Shown piece by piece: positions 8,119-14,123 of a stretch of 14,200 bases of DNA. This DNA is from Caryophanales bacterium (GTDB lineage Bacteria; Bacillota_I; Bacilli_A; RFN20; CAG-826). The notes under the pieces are model-generated. The model saw nothing but the letters and a program-made list of their open reading frames with translations. It was not told the origin of the DNA and searched no databases. The translations under genes and the position numbers were made by a program. The DNA lies in contig JAQYER010000050.1 in NCBI GenBank assembly GCA_028723545.1, forward strand, positions 1-14,200. The letters run 5' to 3'. Positions within the stretch are counted from its first letter, which is position 1. Every line of letters begins with the position of its first letter.

Positions 8119-8625
8119 ATGAAATCATTAATTATTTATTTTTCTCGCGAAGGCGAAAATATTGTCGATTACAAAATTGTCAATCTTGAAGTAGGTAATA
8201 CCGAAGTCATTGCCAAAAAGATTGCTTCATTAACTAATGGCCACATTTTTAAAATTGAACCATTAGAAAAATATCCATCAACATATGATGAATGCAATAA
8301 AATTGCTGAAGAAGAAAGTTTACATGGCACAAATAGAAAATGGAAAACACCTGTTCCATCATTAGATGAATATGATGTTATTTATGTTGGATTCCCTATT
8401 TGGTTTAGAAGCTATCCACGTATTGTTGGTGAATTTTTAAAACAATATGATTTCTCTAATAAGAAAGTTAAATTATTTTGCACAAATGACGAAGGATCAT
8501 TTGGAACTGCTGAACTTGAACTTCGTTCTATTTTAAAAGGAGCGTTCATTAAATCTGGTTTAGCAATTAGAGGTGTCGATATTTATAATAGCGATGATAA
8601 ATTAAGTCGTTGGGTAAATAAATAA
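8119..8625 (+). CDS. Flavodoxin-family protein
   Basis: This is a 168-residue flavodoxin-like protein that probably binds FMN and carries electrons. The N-terminal strand MKSLIIYFSREGEN leads to a phosphate-binding loop. GNTE (26-29) sits further from the first strand than in classic flavodoxins because of a roughly 15-residue insertion. This looks like the Flavodoxin_4-type family common in gut Firmicutes. GFPIWFRSYP (91-100) supplies the aromatic residue next to the flavin, and CTNDEGSFGTAE (121-132) the other flavin loop. It starts 12 nt after the flavodiiron stop with SD AGAAAGGA, so both are made from one mRNA. It may feed electrons to the upstream flavodiiron protein or act in a separate reduction; that link is inference from gene order. 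Confidence 0.87.
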   Translation: MKSLIIYFSREGENIVDYKIVNLEVGNTEVIAKKIASLTNGHIFKIEPLEKYPSTYDECNKIAEEESLHGTNRKWKTPVPSLDEYDVIYVGFPIWFRSYPRIVGEFLKQYDFSNKKVKLFCTNDEGSFGTAELELRSILKGAFIKSGLAIRGVDIYNSDDKLSRWVNK

Positions 8626-8646
8626 TTATTTCTAAATTAGATTAAT

Positions 8647-8670
8647 ATGCCAGCTTTGCTGGCATTTTTT
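8647..8670 (+). terminator. Terminator of the flavodiiron-flavodoxin operon
   Basis: ATGCCAGC (8647-8654) pairs perfectly with GCTGGCAT (8658-8665) around a TTT loop, with a T run to 8670. It is one of the most GC-rich stems in the window. Confidence 0.9.
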
Positions 8671-8743
8671 ATTACGAAAAGCATAAATAAAAACGATACC
8701 GAAATTTTGTTAAAGTTATTATTGTGAATTAATAAACAAATTA

Positions 8744-8771
8744 TTGATTTATAAACATAAAAATATATAAT
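8744..8771 (+). promoter_or_regulatory. Promoter of the tetR gene
   Basis: TTGATT (8744-8749), a 16-bp spacer and TATAAT (8766-8771). Predicted +1 near 8778, the centre of the palindrome. A consensus SD (AAGGAGGA) at about 8793-8799 precedes the ATG at 8807. Confidence 0.65.
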
Positions 8772-8789
8772 AAACACAGTGTTTATTAT
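8767..8789 (+). promoter_or_regulatory. Perfect palindromic operator over the tetR promoter
   Basis: The left arm ATAATAAACAC (8767-8777) and right arm GTGTTTATTAT (8779-8789) are exact reverse complements around a single A at 8778. It overlaps the -10 hexamer and the start site, so binding would block the promoter. The size and placement fit autorepression by the TetR protein encoded just downstream. A partial half-site AATAAACA recurs at 8731-8738. Confidence 0.75.
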
Positions 8790-8806
8790 TTAAGGAGGAA
8801 TTATTT

Positions 8807-9343
8807 ATGGATCAAAGAATTAAATTAACAAAAAAATTATTAAAAAACGCTTTAGTGGAAATATTGTTAATTAAGCCTATTCAAAAAGTAACAATTAAAG
8901 AAATTTGTGAAACTGCCGATGTGAATCGTACGACTTTTTATAAATATTATTCTAACGAATATACATTGTTGAAAGAAATTGAACAAGACTTTATCGAAAA
9001 AACAACAAGAGCATTGGAAAACAAAAATGCTTATCAAGGATTGTTAGATATATTAAAAATGCTTAAAGACGAAGGAAACGCTGCAAAAGTGATTGCAATT
9101 AACTCTGTTGATAATTCTTTTCCTTCAAAAATATTTAATAATAAATTAATCTCTGAATTAGCGAAAGAATCATATTATCGAAACAAAAATAAAAGCAAAG
9201 AACAATTTGATAACATCGCAACATTTATTGCTTTTGGCTCATTTGCAGTCGTTGGTAAATGGATGAAAGAAGATTATCAAAATACTCCTGAAGAAATCGC
9301 TAAAACAATTTATGAATTAGTGAACGCTTGTTTTTCAGTCTAA
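8807..9343 (+). CDS. TetR/AcrR-family transcriptional regulator
   Basis: This 178-residue one-component repressor has a TetR-type helix-turn-helix at ~27-47 (VTIKEICETADVNRTTFYKYY, with the conserved TTFYKYY end) and a helical C-terminal ligand domain. The C-terminal pattern IAFGSFAVVGKWM (141-153) resembles the TetR C-terminal type common in Clostridia and Bacilli regulators, but the ligand is unknown. The start is supported by a consensus SD. A perfect palindrome over its promoter strongly suggests negative autoregulation. Any other target gene is not obvious: neither the upstream flavodiiron operon nor the ABC operon promoter shows the same palindrome. Its last codons overlap the 3' end of the convergent NAD synthetase gene by nine bases if the latter's frameshift is corrected. 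Confidence 0.92.
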   Translation: MDQRIKLTKKLLKNALVEILLIKPIQKVTIKEICETADVNRTTFYKYYSNEYTLLKEIEQDFIEKTTRALENKNAYQGLLDILKMLKDEGNAAKVIAINSVDNSFPSKIFNNKLISELAKESYYRNKNKSKEQFDNIATFIAFGSFAVVGKWMKEDYQNTPEEIAKTIYELVNACFSV

Positions 9344-11451
9344 ACTATCAATTATATTGATAAATGTTTCATAACTTGTATCGCTTGGCATTCTAAAATC
9401 GCCTCTAGGAGATAAACTTACTTCTGATATTTTACTTCCATCAGGTGTGCAACTTCTTTTAAATTGGCTATTAAAGAATCTTTTAATAAAGACTTTTAGC
9501 CATTTTTTAATTGTTTCTTTTGAATATTTATTTTCAAAAGATTTAATAGCGATTAAATATATTTTCTTTAAGTTTAAATGTTCATGAATGAAATGGAATA
9601 AAAAGAAATCGTGTAATTCGTATGGGCCAATGATATCTTCGGTTTTTGACTAATTTCATCTTCTTTGACTTCGATTAATTCAGGAGATATTGGAGTATCT
9701 AAAATATCTAAGATAATATCTTTAACACTTTCAAAACATTTTTCGTTTGCTAAATAAAACGCCATTTCTTTTAAAAATGTTTTTGGTAATGTGTTATTGA
9801 CAGCATACATTGACATATGATCGCCATTATATGTTGACCAGCCTAAGGCAATTTCAGATAAATCGCCAGTGCCAATAACAATTCCATTAACAGAATTACA
9901 ATAATCCATTAATATTTGAGTTCTTTCACGAGCTTGAGCATTTTCAAAAGTAAGGTCATTAGCGATTTCATGACCAATATCATGAAGATGAACACTAACA
10001 GATTGTTTAATATCGATTTCTTTAACCGAAACTCCTAATCTTTCGCATAAAATAGTTGCGTTACTTTTTGTGCGATTAGTCGTTCCAAAACAAGGCATTG
10101 TAATTGCATGAATATGTTTGTAATCTAAAGATAATATATCCATCGCTTTAATACACGCTAATAAAGCGATTGTGGAATCAAGACCACCAGAAATACCAAT
10201 TACAACATCTTTGATTCCAATATGTTCTAAACGTCTAGCAATTGATCTAGCTTGCATATAATTAGCTTTTAAACAAGTAAGTTTTGATTTATCTTTATCT
10301 TCATCAATAAATGGTAATTGATTATAATATCGATTAATTTTTGTAAACGAAACATTACTTTCAAAAAAGATTGTTTGATATTTTGAATGATCAAAAACAT
10401 AATTTGATGAAGTTGTTCTTATTCTTTCTGAATCAATATAATCCAAATCAATTGTTGAATAAAGTATACCTTCGCTAAATAAATCATTTTCAGCAATAAT
10501 TCCACTTGGATCAGCAATTGCCATTTTTCCAGACATTATTACATCAGCCGTCGATTCATTTGCACTTGAAGAACAATATAAATAAGCTACTTTTTCTTTA
10601 TTTGCGGTCGTTGTAATTAATGAACGACGATATTCGTCTTTCCTTAACGTTTCATTCGAGGCTGATAGATTACAAATAATTCTCGCACCAGCTTCGGAGT
10701 GATATGTTGATGGAGCGATATTCATCCAAAAATCTTCACATATTTCAATTGCAACAATTTCGTTAATATATCTTGAATTACGGAATAACAAATGAATCCC
10801 AAATGGATATAAATTACCATTTATACGAATTTTTCCATTCTCAACTGGAGCTTTTTCGAAATATCTTTTTTCATAAAATTCATTGTAATCAGGAATATTA
10901 GATTTTGGAACAACGCCTAAAATTTCACCATTGCACATGACAACCGCACAGTTAAATAATTTATTTCCGTTTTTTAAAGGCGCTCCAAAAATAATTAATG
11001 AATCATTCCCTTTTGTGTAATCTTTCAATTTAATAATATATTCATTGACAGTATCTAATAAATCATCATTAAGAATAATGTCTCCCAATGTATATGAACA
11101 TAAACATAATTCTGGAAACAAAATAATTTTGCTTTGATTGTTACTAGCTTCATCAATCAATTTTATCATTTGTTCATAGTTTGATTTAACTCCAGAAATT
11201 TTGCCTTTAAAATTGCAAGTTGCAACATTAATAAAACCATAATTTATATCTTGTTGATCAATCTTAAATTTTGATTTTTCAACAAAAGTAGGTTTTGTTA
11301 ATTTATTCATGCTATTATAGACATCGATTGACATAATCGCTAAATCAGCAAATCCATTTTTTGTAACAAAAATTGGTTCATTAATTCGATGTGCTTCTTT
11401 AGAAATTTCATTAGTGTTTCTTAATTCGGTAATTGGGATAATTCTTGTCAT
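9335..11451 (-). CDS. nadE: Glutamine-dependent NAD+ synthetase with N-terminal Phd/YefM-like domain; one frameshift near the 3' end
   Basis: The enzyme makes NAD+ from deamido-NAD+, ATP and glutamine-derived ammonia. Residues 1-~50 resemble a Phd/YefM antitoxin. Residues ~70-345 are the nitrilase-type glutaminase with triad Glu114 (FPELC), Lys183 (VPKSN) and Cys238 (IEICEDFW). Residues ~395-600 are the synthetase with the pyrophosphatase loop SGGLDS (421-426) and the conserved stretch GTGDLSEIALGWST. The frame open from the ATG at 11451 runs off after Lys603 and stops at 9574. In the neighbouring frame the normal family ending continues (EDIIGPYELHDFF, later FKRSC and SLSPRGDFRMPSD) to a TGA at 9335-9337. 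One base is missing from the A5 tract at 9643-9647; restored, the protein has 705 residues. This may be a sequencing error, a real mutation or slippage. The start with the extra domain is supported by GGAGTGA before the ATG. Confidence 0.93.
9643..9647 (-). other. Frameshift site in nadE (A5 tract on the coding strand)
   Basis: The coding strand reads CAA AAA CCG. The family ending requires CAA AAA ACC GAA, one more A. The reading frame after this point stays open for 101 codons to the TGA at 9335-9337 with recognisable NadE C-terminal motifs, so the break is confined to this tract. Confidence 0.85.
11302..11451 (-). other. Phd/YefM antitoxin-like domain at the N-terminus of NadE
   Basis: The first ~50 residues show the Phd/YefM pattern: IIPITELRN, then NEIS, then EPIFVTKNGFADLAIMS and a VY near the end of the domain. 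This matches the 'strand, S/T-x-L-R-x-x, helix, (E)P(I/V)x(I/V)T(K/R)NG, A-(I/V)-(L/M)-S' signature of these ribbon/helix dimeric DNA-binding antitoxins. Ordinary glutamine-dependent NadE proteins begin near GFINVATCNF (residue 72 here), so this is an added domain joined by a ~20-residue linker. No toxin gene (RelE/YoeB, Doc or similar) is adjacent. Confidence 0.8.
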
Positions 11452-11467
11452 ATAACTTCACTCCGAC

Positions 11468-11498
11468 ATTATAATAGCATAATAATGTACATTTTCAA
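11468..11498 (-). promoter_or_regulatory. Promoter of nadE
   Basis: On the minus strand, TTGAAA (11498-11493) is followed by TATAAT (11473-11468) at 19 bp, or by TATTAT (11476-11471) at a better 16 bp. The ATG lies 16 nt after the -10, with GGAGTGA in the short leader. Confidence 0.6.
11484..11493 (-). promoter_or_regulatory. TGTACA-core palindrome in the nadE promoter (candidate Phd/YefM-type operator)
   Basis: AATGTACATT is a perfect 10-bp palindrome with the core hexamer TGTACA (11486-11491), lying between the -35 and -10 of nadE. The same core is known in the yefM-yoeB operator of E. coli. Since NadE carries a Phd/YefM-like domain, this is a candidate autoregulatory site. Confidence 0.45.
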
Positions 11499-11501
11499 TT
11501 A

Positions 11502-11518
11502 GATAATATATTATTATC
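11502..11518. repeat. AT-only inverted repeat in the nadE-serpin divergent region
   Basis: GATAATA (11502-11508) and TATTATC (11512-11518) are exact reverse complements around TAT. Its centre is about 21 bp, two helical turns, from the centre of the TGTACA palindrome. It could be a second operator or a chance repeat in AT-rich DNA. Confidence 0.3.
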
Positions 11519-11543
11519 ATTAATTCGGGCTAAAATTAGCGTA

Positions 11544-11572
11544 TTGATATTTTTAATAAAGGTGATTAAAAT
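11544..11572 (+). promoter_or_regulatory. Promoter of the serpin gene
   Basis: TTGATA (11544-11549), a 17-bp spacer and TAAAAT (11567-11572). Transcription would start near 11579, giving a leader of about 34 nt without an SD. Confidence 0.6.
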
Positions 11573-11579
11573 AAAAAAG

Positions 11580-11596
11580 ATTAGAAAAATTCTAAT
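11580..11596 (+). promoter_or_regulatory. Palindrome at the 5' end of the serpin mRNA
   Basis: ATTAGAA (11580-11586) and TTCTAAT (11590-11596) are exact reverse complements around AAA, positioned at the predicted +1. It may be an operator or a short 5' hairpin. Confidence 0.35.
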
Positions 11597-11612
11597 TATT
11601 TAAATAAATAAA

Positions 11613-12926
11613 ATGAATAAGAAAAGATTAATCTTATTGTTATTACCATTTCTAAGTATCGCTGGATGTAAATCTAATTCTTTTATTAATGGAGAAATGA
11701 GTGATGATTTAAAATCTTGTTTGATAAAAGCTCCAATGATTATCGAGCATGAAAAACCAGAACAATTCGATAATTTTTATAATAGAATGAATAATTTTTC
11801 TTCAAAAATTTCTTATTCAATTTTATCAAATTCTCATCTTGAAGATAATGTTGCCATTTCTCCTATGTCATTATATTTTTCAATCGCTATGCTTGGAGAA
11901 TGTGCGACTTCATCAACAAGAGACGAATTATTAAAATCAATCAATGTAAACCATCAAGAATTAATTGACAATATTCCATATTTAAGCAATTTACTAAATA
12001 CAACATTTTATTATGACACTCTTTCGTCTCAAAAACCTTATGGATCAATTAAATTAACTAATTCAGTTTGGTTCCAAGAAGATATTGATATAAATCAAGA
12101 ATTAATAAATTCATTATCTTCTTCATTTGATTCATATCTTTTTAAAACTGATTTCTATAATGAGAAATATAGCCAAAATGTTATTCAAGAATTTATTCGA
12201 ATCCAAACTAATGGAATCATTGATAATCCAGTCGATATTGATCCAACTTCATTAATGCTATTAATTAATAATTTATATTTCAAAGATTGTTGGGATTTAA
12301 ATAATGGTTATTTAAATAACAATCATCAATTATTCATCAATGAAGATAAAACAACTAAATACGTTGATTTATTAGAAGGGCTTTATTATCCTGGAAAAGT
12401 TTATGTTGGCGATAAATTCAAAACTTTTTACACCAAAACAAGCGCCGATTATCAGTTATCATTTTTAGTTCCTGATATTGATGTTCCTATTTTTGATGTA
12501 TTTACAGAACAAAATATTTTAGAAATGGCAAACAGGGAATATGAAAGATTAAATGTTGAAGAAAAGAAGAGTTATATGACTAATGTTCTGTTTCCAGAAT
12601 TTAATGCGACTTTCGATGCTTCAGTAAAAACAAATTTCTATAACGATTTAGGAATTAGAAAAGTTTTCGTTCCAAATATTGCTGATTTTTCCAATATTAA
12701 TGAAAATATCCCATTATTCGTTTCTGATATAAATCAAAAAACCTCATTTAGCGTTAATAAAACTGGAATTGAAGGTGCAAGTGTTTCCGGAGTTACTGTT
12801 GCCCCTATATCCCCGGTACCTGAATATGAAATAATAAATGACACATTTATTGTTAATCGTTCATTTGGATTTGTATTAACAAAAGATAAAAATATATTGT
12901 TCTCTGGTGTTGTTCAAAAAATATAA
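11613..12926 (+). CDS. Serpin-family serine protease inhibitor, predicted lipoprotein
   Basis: A lipoprotein signal peptide (MNKKR, a hydrophobic core, then the lipobox SIAGC) predicts cleavage before Cys19 and anchoring on the outer face of the cell membrane. Residues ~55-437 read as a serpin. AISPMSLYFSIAMLGECA (81-98) is the conserved 'NISPxSi...AM...GA' helix B region, TNSVWFQ (149-155) and LINNLYFKDCW (217-227) match core strands, and NVLFPEFNATFDA (324-336) matches the F/PKF region. The reactive-centre loop follows the hinge EGASVSGVTVA (387-397), and the end FGFVLTKDKNILFSGVV is the typical C-terminal serpin strand. The hinge is mostly small residues, as inhibitory serpins need, though it is not the classic run of alanines. 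The scissile bond cannot be assigned with confidence; the loop appears about four residues longer than that of alpha-1-antitrypsin. No SD precedes the ATG. Targets may be host or competitor proteases. Confidence 0.93.
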   Translation: MNKKRLILLLLPFLSIAGCKSNSFINGEMSDDLKSCLIKAPMIIEHEKPEQFDNFYNRMNNFSSKISYSILSNSHLEDNVAISPMSLYFSIAMLGECATSSTRDELLKSINVNHQELIDNIPYLSNLLNTTFYYDTLSSQKPYGSIKLTNSVWFQEDIDINQELINSLSSSFDSYLFKTDFYNEKYSQNVIQEFIRIQTNGIIDNPVDIDPTSLMLLINNLYFKDCWDLNNGYLNNNHQLFINEDKTTKYVDLLEGLYYPGKVYVGDKFKTFYTKTSADYQLSFLVPDIDVPIFDVFTEQNILEMANREYERLNVEEKKSYMTNVLFPEFNATFDASVKTNFYNDLGIRKVFVPNIADFSNINENIPLFVSDINQKTSFSVNKTGIEGASVSGVTVAPISPVPEYEIINDTFIVNRSFGFVLTKDKNILFSGVVQKI

Positions 12927-12945
12927 TATTCATTAATAATTTCTT

Positions 12946-12972
12946 AGCCAATCAAATTGATTGGCTTTTTTT
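12946..12972 (+). terminator. Terminator after the serpin gene
   Basis: AGCCAATCAA (12946-12955) and TTGATTGGCT (12957-12966) are exact reverse complements, followed by a T run to 12972. Confidence 0.88.
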
Positions 12973-12988
12973 ATGAAAAAAATAATTG

Positions 12989-12994
12989 TATAAT
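12989..12994 (+). promoter_or_regulatory. -10 element of the XRE regulator gene, leaderless geometry
   Basis: A perfect TATAAT ends 8 nt before the ATG at 13003, so the mRNA would start at about 13001. No good -35 is seen at 17 bp because that region is the T run of the preceding terminator. There is no SD. Confidence 0.5.
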
Positions 12995-13002
12995 ATCACC
13001 CA

Positions 13003-13518
13003 ATGAGTGATAATGTAAACGTGGAAGGATTATCTAATTTAAAGCTAGCTAGAAAAAGAAGCGGATTAAGTCAAAAAGAGCTTAGTCTTCTTTTAGGCGT
13101 TCCGAAAAGAACAATTGAAAATTATGAATCAGGCGTCAGAGTGCCACCAGATTATGTTATGGATTTGTTAATTGAACAAATAAACAAAATGGCAAATAAA
13201 AATGATAAATTCTATGATAAAACTCATGGAGTGTATTCGCTTTTAGAAATTCACAATATGTCTAATTTATATTTTTCAAAACTTGATTTAAATCAAGTAA
13301 TTTTAATCGATGATTACGCATTAGGAATAGCAAAGGTTAATTCGCCGATCAATTTTCTTCTCATCGGAAAAAACTACATTAATGAGCAAAAAATTAAAGA
13401 TGATTTAGAAAAGATTTTCCATAAAAATATAAATATTGAATGGAAAAATAATTCGGTAAATAAATTAGAAATCAATACACAAATAGAAAGGAGAGGTCTA
13501 ATAATTTACTCAAAATAA
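13003..13518 (+). CDS. XRE-family helix-turn-helix protein with unidentified C-terminal domain
   Basis: This is a 171-residue protein. Residues 12-60 form an XRE/Cro-type helix-turn-helix: LARKRSGLSQKELSLLLGV, then the recognition helix PKRTIENYESG and a PP that ends the motif. This variant is common in small regulators of gut Firmicutes. Residues ~75-171 are not recognised. They look like a small alpha/beta domain with hydrophobic strands VILIDDYALGIAKV (99-112) and INFLLIGKNYI (116-126). The gene starts at a probably leaderless ATG and sits 34 bases before the next gene on the same strand, so it may control or accompany the two unknown genes downstream. DNA binding is likely; target and ligand are unknown. 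Confidence 0.82.
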   Translation: MSDNVNVEGLSNLKLARKRSGLSQKELSLLLGVPKRTIENYESGVRVPPDYVMDLLIEQINKMANKNDKFYDKTHGVYSLLEIHNMSNLYFSKLDLNQVILIDDYALGIAKVNSPINFLLIGKNYINEQKIKDDLEKIFHKNINIEWKNNSVNKLEINTQIERRGLIIYSK

Positions 13519-13542
13519 CGTTTGATTACAAAAAATTATTAG
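13498..13542 (+). repeat. Inverted repeat between the XRE gene and the next gene
   Basis: CTAATAATTT (13498-13507) and AAATTATTAG (13533-13542) are exact 10-bp reverse complements separated by 25 nt. The repeat spans the XRE stop codon and most of the leader of the following gene. It could be an RNA stem in the intercistronic region or a paired protein-binding site; AT-rich composition makes chance possible. Confidence 0.35.
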
Positions 13543-13552
13543 AAAAACAATT

Positions 13553-14119
13553 ATGAATAATAACATTAAAGAAATTATTATCACCTTTGGAAATCATTTA
13601 ACTAAAGCAAAAATCACGATGTATCAAGATCAACTAAAAATACATCAAAATGGAATTCATTATTCTCATTTATCTTTAGGAACAGAAAACATCTACGATT
13701 CAATGAGCAGCGATATCGCCCGCGAAACAAAAAACATTGTTTTGGATTACAATGTTTCTCAGTTAGGATTTGCAAATAAAGAATATGATTGGTATTTTTT
13801 AAGGCTTTGTAAGCATATTAAAGATTTAGGAAATGAACCTTCAAAAACTTATGATGCAGGTGAACCTACAAAGATTAAAATTATTTTTAGTGATGGTGGA
13901 GAAAATAATTTTTTAGTTGCCATTAATTTGTTATCAAAAGACGCCTATCCAATCCAAAGAAAAGTGGGAAAATATTTACGCAAATTAGTGTCAAATGTTG
14001 TCGTAATTGATAACCTTCTTACAGATGATGAATTAAAGGTTGAAGAAAGAAAATATAAGCCTCTCCCAGCTAGCGAATTAGCGGATATTGACATCTTCGA
14101 ACCATATCCTGATAATTAA
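13553..14119 (+). CDS. Hypothetical protein (188 aa), not recognised
   Basis: I do not recognise this family. The protein has no signal peptide and no clear membrane helix, so it is probably cytosolic. It begins with strand-like segments (IKEIIITFGN, KAKITMYQDQLKIHQ), has a helical middle (SSDIARETKNIVLDY; DWYFLRLCKHIKDLG), another strand pair (TKIKIIFSDGG, NFLVAINLL), a basic helix (QRKVGKYLRKLV), and an acidic, proline-containing tail (PASELADIDIFEPYPDN). The ATG at 13553 lacks an SD and no convincing -10 is seen nearby, so it is probably translated from the mRNA of the XRE gene. The next frame begins four bases after its stop. Role unknown; the context suggests one unit with the XRE regulator. 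Confidence 0.7.
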   Translation: MNNNIKEIIITFGNHLTKAKITMYQDQLKIHQNGIHYSHLSLGTENIYDSMSSDIARETKNIVLDYNVSQLGFANKEYDWYFLRLCKHIKDLGNEPSKTYDAGEPTKIKIIFSDGGENNFLVAINLLSKDAYPIQRKVGKYLRKLVSNVVVIDNLLTDDELKVEERKYKPLPASELADIDIFEPYPDN

Positions 14120-14123
14120 AAAT

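Noticed and set aside
9574..9642. NadE ending at the stop at 9574
   Set aside because: The last residues after Lys603 do not fit the family, while the shifted frame gives the exact conserved C-terminus to 9335.
11302..11451. A complete toxin-antitoxin pair at the nadE locus
   Set aside because: Only the antitoxin-like domain is seen; neither flank encodes a RelE/YoeB-, Doc- or PIN-like toxin.
11557..11611. Possible short leader peptide after AAGGTG upstream of the serpin gene
   Set aside because: The codon at the right spacing is ATA, not a normal start, and the frame is only about ten codons long; the predicted transcript also starts downstream of it.
13487..13497. Strong SD-like AAAGGAGAGGT
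   Set aside because: It lies in codons for Glu-Arg-Arg-Gly of the XRE protein and has no ATG, GTG or TTG at a suitable distance; the next gene starts more than 50 nt away.
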